A stretch of 64,000 nucleotides of DNA from an uncultured bacterium (lineage in GTDB: Bacteria > DUMJ01). The stretch is taken from positions 82,694 through 146,693 of the forward strand of contig CALGNK010000011.1 of assembly GCA_937958695.1 (NCBI GenBank), in the 5' to 3' direction. Position 1 is the first letter of the stretch; each line of letters starts with the position of its first letter. Shown piece by piece: positions 16,557 through 25,904 of the stretch. A model generated the notes under the pieces. It saw only the letters and a list, made by a program, of their open reading frames with translations, made no database searches and was not told the origin of the DNA. Position numbers and translations under genes: made by a program.

Positions 16557-18052
16557 CCGATACCCATTATGTCATATATAGTATCCATATCTAGAGCATT
16601 TCTTACAGCCATCGCAAGTTTATCGTATTTAGTCGCCTTTATATCCCTTAATGGTTCAATCTTTACCTTTTTTTCTATCCCTTTTCTCTTGTATATAGAA
16701 GAGATAAATCCTTCAAGAAAGTCCTCATTATCGAAAATTCCATGTAGATACGTCCCCCATACTCTGCCATCGAGAGACATATACCCATCTATCTCGTTGT
16801 ACTCTATTTCTCCCCTTTTTACAACACGGGAAAAAGGAATAGCATTCTTTCCTATACTCTCTGTTCTTCCCATATGGATCTCATAGCCTCTCAATAGATA
16901 TGGAGTATTTTCCAGTTTAATTAATGTCTGAGTAGTAACCTTTTCTTTCTCTAAGACAGTAACTATATCTAAAAGTCCTAACCCTTCGCTCTCTTTTATC
17001 TCAGATTCAATATTATACGGATCAATAACCTTCTTACCTAACATCTGTAGTCCTCCGCATATCCCTATAACCATACCATTGTCCTTTACATATTCTTTTA
17101 TCTTTTCATATAAACCATTAGCCTTTAGATACAATAGGTCACCTATAGTATTTTTTGTACCTGGGATAATAATTACGTCTGGATTGCCAAATGTGTCTGT
17201 ATTATACACATATCTTATCTTTACCCCTTCTATGTAATAAAATGGCTCAAAATCAGTAAAATTTGATATGTGTGGCAGATATAATATAGCTATGTCTATA
17301 TCGCCAGTATTCTTAGAAACCCTCAAGTAGTCTGTTGCACTGTCCTCTTCATCTATATGAATATCTAAGTATGGTATGACACCTAAAACTGGCCTCTTTA
17401 TTATCCTCTCCAACATCGCTAGACCAGGCTTGAGTATCTCAACATCACCTCTAAACTTATTTATTATTATCCCCTTAACCCTTTTTCTTTCTCTCTGGTC
17501 TAATAAAACAAGAGTGCCAACAATAGAGGCAAATACTCCTCCCTTATCTATATCCCCAACAAGGAGAACGGGACAATCTGCTATCTCAGCCATTCCCATA
17601 TTTACTAAGTCGTTATCTTTAAGATTTATCTCTGCTGGACTTCCTGCCCCCTCTATCACAACTATATCGTACTTATTGGCTAATTCCTCATAGGCTTCCT
17701 TTACAATCTCTCTAAGGGTTGGTTTAAACCTTTGATATTCCTCTGCAGTCATATTTTTATAGACCTTACCCTTTATTATCACCTGACTACCAATATCACT
17801 TGAGGGTTTAAGTAGTATAGGATTCATAAGGACAGAAGGTTCTATATTGCATGCCTCTGCCTGTACCGCCTGTGCCCTTCCCATCTCCTTGCCATCTATG
17901 GTTATAAAAGAATTTAACGCCATATTCTGCGATTTAAATGGAGCTACTCTAAAACCATCTAAAGTAAATATCCTACATAAGGCAGTGACTATAAGACTTT
18001 TCCCTACAGAAGAAGCTGTTCCTTGAATCATGATACTCTTTGCCCTTTTCAT
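16553..18052 (-). CDS. cobQ: Cobyric acid synthase (glutamine-hydrolysing)
   Basis: A 499-residue amidotransferase also called CbiP. The N-terminal ATP-binding domain has GTASSVGKSLI and FKSQNMALNS. The C-terminal class I glutaminase-like domain carries the nucleophile in GICGGLQMLG (near residue 345) and His in GTYLHGIFDNEDF. It amidates four side chains of adenosylcobyrinic acid a,c-diamide. It is followed by cbiB and preceded by btuF across a hairpin. Confidence 0.95.
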   Translation of the reverse strand: MKRAKSIMIQGTASSVGKSLIVTALCRIFTLDGFRVAPFKSQNMALNSFITIDGKEMGRAQAVQAEACNIEPSVLMNPILLKPSSDIGSQVIIKGKVYKNMTAEEYQRFKPTLREIVKEAYEELANKYDIVVIEGAGSPAEINLKDNDLVNMGMAEIADCPVLLVGDIDKGGVFASIVGTLVLLDQRERKRVKGIIINKFRGDVEILKPGLAMLERIIKRPVLGVIPYLDIHIDEEDSATDYLRVSKNTGDIDIAILYLPHISNFTDFEPFYYIEGVKIRYVYNTDTFGNPDVIIIPGTKNTIGDLLYLKANGLYEKIKEYVKDNGMVIGICGGLQMLGKKVIDPYNIESEIKESEGLGLLDIVTVLEKEKVTTQTLIKLENTPYLLRGYEIHMGRTESIGKNAIPFSRVVKRGEIEYNEIDGYMSLDGRVWGTYLHGIFDNEDFLEGFISSIYKRKGIEKKVKIEPLRDIKATKYDKLAMAVRNALDMDTIYDIMGIG

Positions 18053-18076
18053 ATTACATCTCCTAAAATATATCTT

Positions 18077-18100
18077 AGGGCGGTATTTAAATACCGCCCT
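18077..18100. terminator. Perfect 24-bp palindrome between btuF and cobQ
   Basis: AGGGCGGTATTT is followed directly by its reverse complement. ATTTTAT lies on the plus side and TAAGATATATTTT on the minus side. It may partly terminate transcription leaving btuF, or protect the btuF message. Confidence 0.5.
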
Positions 18101-18112
18101 ATTTTATAATAG

Positions 18113-19003
18113 CTACTTAAAAAGTTCTGGGTGGAGGTATTTAGCTATGATCTCAAGAGCCAATACTAATCTTGGTCCAGACCTAAATACTATATCGTCG
18201 TTTATCTTATATACCTTCTGATTCTTTACTGCCTTTAAGTTATTCCAAGTAGGTCTTTTAGAAATCTCTAAAGGATCACCACTCATACTAGATTCTGCGC
18301 CTATTATTATATCAGGATCCTCTTTTACAAGCTGTTCAAGGCTAAAAATAGGATAGGCAGATTTTGCAGAACCTGCTATATTTATCCCACCTGCTTTCTT
18401 TATAAGATCATCTATAAAACTACCAGGTCCTGCACTCATTAATGGCTCATGCCAGAGTTCAAAGAAAACCTTGGGTTTAGATTTAGCCTTAGCTACTTTA
18501 CTAGTAACCTTAGCTATCCTAAGCTTTAGTTCAAAGCCTAAATCCTTAGCATTCTTCTCTGCACCACAGATACGACCTATCGTATAGATACTCTTTATAA
18601 CATCCTCTAAAGTCCCAGGGTAAGAAACAAAAACTGGAATTCCAAGCTGTTCAAGCTTCTCTACTGTTTGTCTCTGAACTCCACCAGTTGCTATTATAAG
18701 GTCTGGCTTTAGAGAAAGAATCTTTTCAATATTTGGACTTTGGAATGTTCCAATCTTCTCCTTTGCCTTTGCCTCCTCCGGATAGTTACAGAAGGTACTA
18801 ACACCTACTACTTTTTCGCCCAAGCCTAGAGCAAATAATATCTCAGTTACCGATGGAGCAGTAGAGATAATCCTCTGTGGCTCTTTAGTAATTGTTATTT
18901 TCCGCCCAACATCATCTTTAACAGTAATAGGGAAAGCTAAAGCAATATTAGTCATAAGAGCAAAAATCAGTAATAAACCTATAGCATAAATAATCCTTTT
19001 CAT
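18113..19003 (-). CDS. btuF: Cobalamin/corrinoid ABC transporter substrate-binding protein
   Basis: A 296-residue helical-backbone binding protein. It has a signal peptide (MKRIIYAIGLLLIFALMTNI, cleaved after LAF), then the DDVGRKITI and RIISTAPSVTEILFALGLG pattern. VVGVSTFCNYPEEA and LKPDLIIATGG are typical of BtuF. Its place as first gene after a cobalamin riboswitch and before corrinoid genes supports vitamin B12 or cobinamide uptake rather than siderophores. The BtuC permease and BtuD ATPase are not nearby. Confidence 0.9.
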   Translation of the reverse strand: MKRIIYAIGLLLIFALMTNIALAFPITVKDDVGRKITITKEPQRIISTAPSVTEILFALGLGEKVVGVSTFCNYPEEAKAKEKIGTFQSPNIEKILSLKPDLIIATGGVQRQTVEKLEQLGIPVFVSYPGTLEDVIKSIYTIGRICGAEKNAKDLGFELKLRIAKVTSKVAKAKSKPKVFFELWHEPLMSAGPGSFIDDLIKKAGGINIAGSAKSAYPIFSLEQLVKEDPDIIIGAESSMSGDPLEISKRPTWNNLKAVKNQKVYKINDDIVFRSGPRLVLALEIIAKYLHPELFK

Positions 19004-19039
19004 TATTTTCCCTCCTTCTCAAATATTTACCCCCAGTTA

Positions 19040-19113
19040 TTACCCCATCAAAAAGAAATAGATACCTAAGGCAACAAGAAGGGAAAATATTATGAGCTAT
19101 TTAATCTCTCCAT
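19040..19113 (-). pseudogene. Small membrane peptide gene, apparently frameshifted, between riboswitch and btuF
   Basis: AGGAGG lies 9 nt before an ATG at 19113 that opens only a 7-codon frame (MERLNSS). One base out of frame, the same stretch continues LIIFSLLVALGIYFFLMG and stops at 19040. Joined, they give a 24-residue one-pass membrane peptide. It may be a decayed small cobalt/corrinoid transport subunit or a leader peptide. Function is not known. Confidence 0.35.
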
Positions 19114-19154
19114 AAAGCCAAACCTCCTTTCCTCGAAGGATCTGGCATATATCC

Positions 19155-19325
19155 TAATAGGCAGGTCTCCTGGCTTCTAGCATAGGTCCTACGCCTTCCC
19201 AGTTTCCCAGTGGCATAATGTAGAACCCATAACGCTAGTCACAGTAGCGGGACTGCAGCGGATTTTCACCGCTTTCCCTTTTAATCCCCAATAGGGGAAC
19301 CTATTAGAACTATGCATCTTGTTTG
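19155..19325 (-). ncRNA. Cobalamin riboswitch
   Basis: On the minus strand the conserved B12-aptamer elements appear in order: GAAAGCGGTGAAAATCCGC, then TGCAGTCCCGCTACTGTGA, then the B12 box AGCCAGGAGACCTGCC at 19161-19176. It lies upstream of btuF, cobQ, cbiB, cobD and pduX and should shut them off when cobalamin is plentiful. No T-rich terminator follows before the first ribosome site at about 19123, so control may be translational. Confidence 0.95.
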
Positions 19326-19406
19326 GTATGATACTATAATTAGAATTTTAGGTCAAGTAATTTAACTACGAATTAATTAATATTTTATAAATTAAAATAA
19401 AAACAC

Positions 19407-19435
19407 TTGACATTAGAATAAAATAGTATTATAAT
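19407..19435 (+). promoter_or_regulatory. Consensus sigma-70 promoter of the ROK gene
   Basis: TTGACA at 19407-19412 and TATAAT at 19430-19435 are separated by exactly 17 nt. Both match the consensus fully. It reads toward the ROK regulator and probably the family 5 transporter operon behind it. Confidence 0.85.
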
Positions 19436-19473
19436 TTTATAAAATGAAATAAAGGAGGGTTGTTGAACAAGGG

Positions 19474-20649
19474 TTGAACAGAGAGTCTTCTATACTGTTA
19501 GTCTTAGATATAATAAGAAGATATGGGCCCATTAATAGATATGAGATTGCAAAAAGGACATTATTCAGTCCTGCAACTATAACAAGCATAACCGATAGAC
19601 TTATTAAGGCAGAGTTTATCTCTGAGATCCCAGCAAACATCTCAAAAAGGGGTAGAAAACCTATTAATCTTACTCTGAGTAATGGAAATCACTTATCTGT
19701 AGGGATAGAGATAGATTCTCATCATATAACCGGAGTAGTTATAGGATTAAACGGGGATATTATAAAGAGCAAGAAAAGCCATATAGACAAATATGCCCCA
19801 GAGGATATATTTGGTGAAATAATTAGACTGTATAACTCTCTCATCGATAATTTAGATAAGAATAAGATATTAGGTCTTGGAATTGGAATTCCCGGACTCA
19901 TAGACCCAAAGAATAAAAAAGTAATCTTCTCAGCAGTTTTAGGTTGGAAAGATGTATATGTAAATAAATTTTTTGAGAATCTAAATATACCATTCTTTAT
20001 AGAAGACAATGTAAGGGCGATAACTTTGGGAGAACTCTGGTATGGCGCAGGTATAGGGAAAGACAATCTTCTATGCATAGGAGCAGGAAGAGGTATAAGT
20101 GCTGGAATAGTCATTAATGGGTCTATATATTCAGGTCCTAACGACCGCGCTGGAGAGTTTGGACATATGGTAATAGGAAAAGATGGGAAACAATGTAGAT
20201 GCGGCAATTATGGATGTCTCGAAGCATACGTATCTACAGAGGTGATAATAGAAAAGGTTCTTGAGGGAGTAAAGAATAATGCATATACAGGATTTGATCC
20301 AAAAGACGAAAGCAGGTTGCTTGAAGAGATAATCAATACTGGTAAGAGCGGAGATAAGTTTATACTTAACATATTTGAAGAGGTGGGTGAATATCTAGGT
20401 ATAGGCATTGCCAATCTAATAAACTTCTTTAACCCAGAATTAATTATCTTAGCTGACGAGTTAGCCAAGGCAGAAGAACTTATATTGGAACCACTAAAAA
20501 GAAATATAAGGCTTCATGCGCTTCCTCCCATTCCAAACATAGTCATCTCAAGATTAGGATCTCTTGCCTGTGCTATAGGATCAGCCACCTTAGCAATAAA
20601 AGATTTACTCTACTCTAAATTAGATAGTTATATAGGAGGTGGTAGCTAA
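19474..20649 (+). CDS. ROK-family transcriptional regulator (NagC/XylR type)
   Basis: A 391-residue repressor-like protein. The N-terminal winged helix (INRYEIAKRTLFSPATITSI) is followed by a ROK sugar-kinase-like domain with the zinc motif CRCGNYGCLEAYVS near residue 248. ROK regulators respond to sugars or sugar phosphates. The start is uncertain: AGGAGGG at 19453-19459 is 14 nt from the TTG used here. A better spaced TTG at 19463 opens LNKG and then hits TGA; a single added base in the G-run would join it to LNRESS. A one-base indel or error near 19471 is possible. It likely controls the transporter and catabolic genes downstream. Confidence 0.87.
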   Translation: MNRESSILLVLDIIRRYGPINRYEIAKRTLFSPATITSITDRLIKAEFISEIPANISKRGRKPINLTLSNGNHLSVGIEIDSHHITGVVIGLNGDIIKSKKSHIDKYAPEDIFGEIIRLYNSLIDNLDKNKILGLGIGIPGLIDPKNKKVIFSAVLGWKDVYVNKFFENLNIPFFIEDNVRAITLGELWYGAGIGKDNLLCIGAGRGISAGIVINGSIYSGPNDRAGEFGHMVIGKDGKQCRCGNYGCLEAYVSTEVIIEKVLEGVKNNAYTGFDPKDESRLLEEIINTGKSGDKFILNIFEEVGEYLGIGIANLINFFNPELIILADELAKAEELILEPLKRNIRLHALPPIPNIVISRLGSLACAIGSATLAIKDLLYSKLDSYIGGGS

Positions 20650-20746
20650 GGGTAATTTAGATAATTTACAAAAATTTTCTTATAAGCTTGGTGAGGCTTA
20701 AAAGGGTAGGTTTAAGTTATTAAAAATAGGAAAGGAAGTGAAGATT

Positions 20747-22651
20747 ATGAGAAGATTTTTAAGCATTTTAATTAGTGTAATGTTGATTTCAATGCTAGTA
20801 GTGGGAATTATGCCTAATGCTTTTACTCAGAAAAAGTACAATGAAGCTCCAGAATTAGCAGAGTTAGTAAAACAAGGTAAGCTTCCACCTGTAGAACAGA
20901 GACTACCAAAAGAACCTCTAGTTCTTACACCACTAGAAGAGGTTGGGCAATATGGAGGAACTCTACACCTATTACATCTACCTCAGTATCCTAGTCTTTG
21001 GAGAGGCAGGATGAGCGAACCATTTCTTATTTATTCTACTCCATATCTGGACAAAATTCTTCCTAATGTAGCTAAAGCTTGGAAAATAACTAAGGAAGGT
21101 AGAGTATTTACTTTCTTCTTAAGAGAAGGAATGAAATGGTCGGATGGTCAACCATTTACTGCTGATAATATAATATTCTGGTATGAAGATATTATTAAAA
21201 ATGACGAATTATCCCCAAGTAAACCAGCATATCTAACTTCTAGGGGAAAGTTAGCTAAGGTTAGAAAGCTTGGAACCTATGTAGTAGAGTTCTCCTTCGA
21301 TGAACCCTCTGGAATATTTTTAGATGCTATGTGTACAACTTTACCTGCCTCTCCTTCTCATTACTTAAAACAGTTCCATCCAAAGTATACTTCTACAGAC
21401 AAGCTAAAGGAATTAATGAAAAAAGAAGGAGTTGATAACTGGAGAAGTCTTTTTTATACCAAGGCTAGTAACCTTCTTAATCCGGAATGCCCTACTATAG
21501 GTGCATTTGTATCTGTAACTTCAATGAATGAGCCAGTATTTATATCTAAGAGAAATCCTTATTATTGGAAGGTAGATACTGCTGGGAATCAACTACCATA
21601 CATTGATAAAATCGAAGATGCTGTTATTCAGAATCCAGAGACATATCTTCTTAAAACCTTAGCAGGAGAGGTTGATTATACAGCTATTGCATTTGTAGGA
21701 GGTTTACCAAGTTATTCAGTAATTATAGAAAATAGAACGAAGGGCAATTATAGATTAATCCCATATATCTGGCCCCCCAACAACCTTGGTACAATCCTCT
21801 TTAACTATGGTCACAAAGATACTGTAATACGTAGTTTATTTAACGAAAAACGTTTCCGTATCGCTCTATCTATAGCTATAAATAGAGACGAGATAAACAA
21901 ACTCCTTTTCAAAGGACAAGCTATTCCTTCTCAACCAACTTTTGCACCAGGGCCACCTTATTATGGAGATTTCCCTCTCTCTAAGAATTATACACAGTTC
22001 GACACTGCAAAGGCAAATCAGCTTTTAGATGAAATAGGGTTAACAAAACGCGACAAAGATGGATTTAGATTAAGACCCGACGGAAAAGAATTGACATTAA
22101 CACTACTAGTTACTACAGGTTGGCCATTTGAAGCCGTGGAGATAGCAGAGCTTTGTAGGAAGTATTGGGCAAATATAGGGATAAAAGTAGTAAATAAACC
22201 CATAGCCGAAGAACAATTGTTTGGATTACTAGAAGAAGATAATTACGATATGGCTATGAGAGCATTAATGTTAGGAGGATGCACTCAACCTGTACTTACT
22301 AGAGGAGAACTTTGGCCTGCTTCTAGATTTTGGACAGTTTCACCGGCTTGGGCTAAGTACCTATATTCTGATGGGAAGGAAGGAACAGAACCTCCGCAGG
22401 ATGTTAAGAAACTAAAACAGCTCTTTGACCAGGCATCAAAGGAGGCAAATACTAGAAAGAGAAATAACATAATAGTACAGGCTCTTAAGTTAAACCTAGA
22501 AAATATCTGGGCTATTGGAATTGTTAATGAGCCTGAAATAGCAAAGCAGTATATATTCAAGAACTATATAAGAAACGTTAATAGACCTAATGAACCAATA
22601 CCTGCAGAACTATTCTCTATTCCGCCCTCCCAATTCTTTATAAAGAAGTGA
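20747..22651 (+). CDS. ABC transporter substrate-binding protein (family 5)
   Basis: A 634-residue extracellular binding protein of the OppA/DppA family. It has a signal peptide (MRRFLSILISVMLISMLVVG) and the family start QKKYNEAPELAELVKQGKLP. Typical motifs are AKAWKITKEGRVFTFFLREG and KWSDGQPFTADNIIFW. Members with this N-terminus are usually found with glycoside catabolism, so the ligand may be an oligosaccharide or glycopeptide rather than a peptide. I chose the ATG at 20747 over a GTG at 20738 because of AAGGAAG spacing. A paralogue is at 37768-39687. Confidence 0.9.
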   Translation: MRRFLSILISVMLISMLVVGIMPNAFTQKKYNEAPELAELVKQGKLPPVEQRLPKEPLVLTPLEEVGQYGGTLHLLHLPQYPSLWRGRMSEPFLIYSTPYLDKILPNVAKAWKITKEGRVFTFFLREGMKWSDGQPFTADNIIFWYEDIIKNDELSPSKPAYLTSRGKLAKVRKLGTYVVEFSFDEPSGIFLDAMCTTLPASPSHYLKQFHPKYTSTDKLKELMKKEGVDNWRSLFYTKASNLLNPECPTIGAFVSVTSMNEPVFISKRNPYYWKVDTAGNQLPYIDKIEDAVIQNPETYLLKTLAGEVDYTAIAFVGGLPSYSVIIENRTKGNYRLIPYIWPPNNLGTILFNYGHKDTVIRSLFNEKRFRIALSIAINRDEINKLLFKGQAIPSQPTFAPGPPYYGDFPLSKNYTQFDTAKANQLLDEIGLTKRDKDGFRLRPDGKELTLTLLVTTGWPFEAVEIAELCRKYWANIGIKVVNKPIAEEQLFGLLEEDNYDMAMRALMLGGCTQPVLTRGELWPASRFWTVSPAWAKYLYSDGKEGTEPPQDVKKLKQLFDQASKEANTRKRNNIIVQALKLNLENIWAIGIVNEPEIAKQYIFKNYIRNVNRPNEPIPAELFSIPPSQFFIKK

Positions 22652-22664
22652 AATTTTCAGTTAT

Positions 22665-22696
22665 TCCGGATAAGGCTAAGCTTAGCCTTATCCGGA
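22665..22696. terminator. 32-bp perfect palindrome after the binding-protein gene
   Basis: TCCGGATAAGGCTAAG is followed directly by its reverse complement, with no T-run. It likely stabilises the 3' end of the binding-protein message and attenuates read-through into the permease genes. Confidence 0.6.
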
Positions 22697-22741
22697 AACA
22701 TCTTATTATAAGAGAAGGATTTAGAGAGAAGGTGATATAAC

Positions 22742-23725
22742 TTGACAGATTTTTTAATAAGGAGAATAGTAATGATGTTCTTTACTCTAATTGGTATATC
22801 AATAGTATCTTTTATTATTATCCAAGCTCCTCCAGGAGACTATCTTTCTACATATATGGCAAGATTATCGGCAGCAGGTCTTAATATTGATCCGGCAGAG
22901 ATAGAAGCATTAAAAGAACGATACGGACTCGGTAAACCTATGTATCTTCAGTATATTAGGTGGGTAACAAATTTGCTCCATGGAGATTTAGGTTATTCTA
23001 TGCAGTGGGATGCAAGTGTAAAGATGATAATACTCCAGAGATTACCAGGTAGTTTTATCCTATCTCTATTCTCTTTTATATTCTCGTATCTTATTGCTAT
23101 CCCTATAGGGGTATTTAGTGCTACTCATCAGTATTCTTTCTGGGATTATATCTTCTCTTTTATTGGATTCTTAGGCATAAGCATCCCTTCTTTCTTTCTT
23201 GCTCTTATAGCTTTATGGCTTTATTTTATTGGCACTGGCAATGTAGCAGTAGGATTATTCTCTAAGGAGTTCCAAACAGCTTCTTGGAGTTTCGCAAAAT
23301 TTATAGATTTATTGGGTCATATATGGTTACCAGTCATCATAATAGGTCTAGGTGGAACATGTAGTATAATAAGGGTTGTAAGAAATAATCTTTTAGATGA
23401 GATCCAAAAACCTTACGTCATTACTGCACGTTCCAAAGGGCTTCCAGAAAGACGATTACTTTATAAATATCCATTTCGTATAGCAATTAATCCAGTTATA
23501 AGTACTGTAGGTTGGATGCTACCCAGTCTTGTAAGTGGAGAGCTTTTTGTTTCGTTAATTCTTAATATTCCAACACTTGGACCTGTATTTATAGATTCTC
23601 TAAGAAGCCAAGATATGTTTTTAGCAAGTAGTATCATTCTAATATTAAGTTCTCTTACTGTAATAGGAACCTTAATATCGGATATACTCTTAGTCTGGGT
23701 AGACCCAAGAATTAAATATATGTAG
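22742..23725 (+). CDS. ABC transporter permease, OppB/DppB type
   Basis: A 327-residue inner-membrane subunit with six segments. It starts TDFLIRRIVMMFFTLIGIS, has the conserved periplasmic RYGLGKPMYLQYIRWV, and an EAA loop ITARSKGLPERRLLYKY near residue 225. It uses a TTG start preceded by AAGGTGAT. It pairs with the OppC-type subunit encoded 11 nt downstream and with the 20747-22651 binding protein. Confidence 0.92.
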   Translation: MTDFLIRRIVMMFFTLIGISIVSFIIIQAPPGDYLSTYMARLSAAGLNIDPAEIEALKERYGLGKPMYLQYIRWVTNLLHGDLGYSMQWDASVKMIILQRLPGSFILSLFSFIFSYLIAIPIGVFSATHQYSFWDYIFSFIGFLGISIPSFFLALIALWLYFIGTGNVAVGLFSKEFQTASWSFAKFIDLLGHIWLPVIIIGLGGTCSIIRVVRNNLLDEIQKPYVITARSKGLPERRLLYKYPFRIAINPVISTVGWMLPSLVSGELFVSLILNIPTLGPVFIDSLRSQDMFLASSIILILSSLTVIGTLISDILLVWVDPRIKYM

Positions 23726-23736
23726 GAGGTTAATGG

Positions 23737-24870
23737 ATGTCTATAGAGGAGAACAAGGATAAATTGAAAGAAAATGAGGTTGAAGAAAAAATATTTACAG
23801 CCTCTCAATGGCAACTTGTCTGGTGGAAATTCCTTAGACATAAAGTAGCAGTAATATCTTTAGCTATCCTCTTAGTATTTTATCTCTCTGCTATTTTTGC
23901 CGAATTTATATCTCCTTATAATCCTAACAAAGAAGATACCCTCTATACCTATTGTCCCCCTACACGCATTTATTTCGTTGATGAATCAGGTAGATTCCAT
24001 CTTAGACCTTTTGTATATAAGCTAGACAAGATATTTGATCCTTTAACTCTCAACGAAATTTATACAGAAGATAGATCAAAAAAATATTTTATCAAATTTC
24101 TGTCCCGTGGTGAGCCATATAAGTTATTGGGATTTCTCTCCACAGATATCCATATCTTTGGTGTAGAAGGAGAAGGAAGACTTTTCCTTTTTGGAACAGA
24201 TAAGATGGGGAGAGACTTATTTTCACGTATTGTGTATGGCGCTCGGATCTCATTATCTATTGGGCTCGTAGGGATAGCTATCAGTCTCTTTTTAGGGATC
24301 CTTATTGGAGGAATCTCCGGTTATTTTGGGGGAACCACAGATATGGTAATCCAAAGGATCATAGAGTTTCTCAGTAGTATTCCTACCTTACCCTTATGGA
24401 TGGCATTAAGTGTAGCCTTACCCTCTCAATGGCCAGTTATTAAGGTTTATTTCGGTATTACTGTAATACTCTCGCTTTTAGGCTGGCCTGGATTAGCTCG
24501 TGTAACACGAGGGAAATTTATGTCTTTAAAGGAAGAAGATTTTGTTATGGCTGCAAAATTGTCTGGAGCTAGTGAGTTAAGAATAATCTTTGTACATCTT
24601 TTACCATCATTTTATAGCCATATAATCGCTTCTATAACACTGTCTATCCCTGGGATGATTTTAGGAGAGACATCTTTAAGTTTTTTAGGTTTAGGGTTAC
24701 AACCACCAGCTATAAGTTGGGGGGTCTTATTAAAAGACGCCCAATCAATTCACACATTAGCCAATTGTCCTTGGTTAATAATCCCTGGAGCATTTGTAGC
24801 TATCACAGTACTCTCATTTAATTTTTTAGGAGATGGATTACGCGATGCTGCGGATCCTTATTCTAAATAA
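23737..24870 (+). CDS. ABC transporter permease, OppC/DppC type with long periplasmic insert
   Basis: A 377-residue permease. Segment 1 (VAVISLAILLVFYLSAIF) is followed by a periplasmic insert of roughly 100 residues. The remaining membrane segments start at ISLSIGLVGIAISLF, with EAA loop EEDFVMAAKLSGASELRII and ending FLGDGLRDAADPYSK. The gene is intact and serves as the reference showing that the copy at 1-893 is frameshifted. No DppD/DppF ATPases follow; the operon continues with catabolic enzymes. Confidence 0.92.
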   Translation: MSIEENKDKLKENEVEEKIFTASQWQLVWWKFLRHKVAVISLAILLVFYLSAIFAEFISPYNPNKEDTLYTYCPPTRIYFVDESGRFHLRPFVYKLDKIFDPLTLNEIYTEDRSKKYFIKFLSRGEPYKLLGFLSTDIHIFGVEGEGRLFLFGTDKMGRDLFSRIVYGARISLSIGLVGIAISLFLGILIGGISGYFGGTTDMVIQRIIEFLSSIPTLPLWMALSVALPSQWPVIKVYFGITVILSLLGWPGLARVTRGKFMSLKEEDFVMAAKLSGASELRIIFVHLLPSFYSHIIASITLSIPGMILGETSLSFLGLGLQPPAISWGVLLKDAQSIHTLANCPWLIIPGAFVAITVLSFNFLGDGLRDAADPYSK

Positions 24871-24891
24871 GTAGAAAAGGAGGTTATCGAT

Positions 24892-25887
24892 ATGGAACAC
24901 TTTATAGTGTATAAAGATGAAAATTCTTATAGTGCCTTCCCTGACATAGAAAAACTTCCAAATGGAGAGATAATAGTGACATTTAGAGAAGCAGTTAGAA
25001 GAGAAATTGCCACTCATATAGATTCTACATCTAGAGCAGTAGCTATAAGGTCTAAAGATAATGGTAAAACATGGGAAGGAAAGATTATTGTTTACGACGA
25101 TGAGGATGGTATTCAGGATCCATCTATTAAAGCTTTATCTGATGGAAGTCTTATATGCAATTTCTTTAAGTGGAAGGTAATAAAACAAGAACCATTTAAT
25201 CATCAGATTTTAGGAACATTTATTGTTAGGTCTTATGATAGTGGATATACTTGGGAAAAAGAATTAACTAAGGTAGAAGTTCCAGATTTTAAATTAAGCG
25301 GAACATCCGATGCCATTTTAGAATTAAACGATGGGACACTCCTTATACCTATGTATGGAGCAAAGATAGGAGAAAGGCATAGAGCCTTTATCTTAAAATC
25401 AAAAGACAAAGGTTCAACCTGGACAGATTTTAGGACGGTAGCATTTGATCCTCTAGGAAATATGGATTTCCAAGAGCCAGCTTTAACAATGTTACCTTCT
25501 GGAAAGATTATATGCATGATGAGAGTTTATGGGGTAGAACAATATCTATGGCAATCAGAATCACTTGATGGAGGAAATACTTGGAGTATCCCTAAAAAAA
25601 CAGAGATCTGGGGATTTCCTGCCCATCTCTTGGTCCTTAAAGACGGAAGAATCTTATGTTCTTATGGATATCGTAGACCACCTTATGGGATAAGGGCTTG
25701 TATAAGTTATGATGAAGGAAAAACCTGGGATCTAAAGAATGAGATTATAATAAGAAGCGATGGATTACATGAAGATCTCGGTTATCCTAGTTCTATAGAG
25801 CTAAATACCGGAGAGATATTAACTGTATATTATTTTCATGATAGCGAAGAAACGGAATTTATAGCCAGTAGTATATATAAAATTTAA
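24892..25887 (+). CDS. Sialidase-like (BNR/Asp-box) six-bladed propeller protein
   Basis: A 331-residue protein with five Asp-boxes of pattern S-D-G-TW: SKDNGKTWE, SYDSGYTWE, SKDKGSTWT, SLDGGNTWS and SYDEGKTWD. The start LPNGEIIVTFRE contains the Arg expected in the RIP motif region. There is no signal peptide, so it is cytoplasmic and acts on imported material. It may be an exo-sialidase or another glycosidase or lyase of this fold; the catalytic Tyr/Glu pair was not verified. The start has AGGAGG 8 nt upstream. Confidence 0.8.
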   Translation: MEHFIVYKDENSYSAFPDIEKLPNGEIIVTFREAVRREIATHIDSTSRAVAIRSKDNGKTWEGKIIVYDDEDGIQDPSIKALSDGSLICNFFKWKVIKQEPFNHQILGTFIVRSYDSGYTWEKELTKVEVPDFKLSGTSDAILELNDGTLLIPMYGAKIGERHRAFILKSKDKGSTWTDFRTVAFDPLGNMDFQEPALTMLPSGKIICMMRVYGVEQYLWQSESLDGGNTWSIPKKTEIWGFPAHLLVLKDGRILCSYGYRRPPYGIRACISYDEGKTWDLKNEIIIRSDGLHEDLGYPSSIELNTGEILTVYYFHDSEETEFIASSIYKI

Positions 25888-25904
25888 GATTAATTGAGGG
25901 ATAT

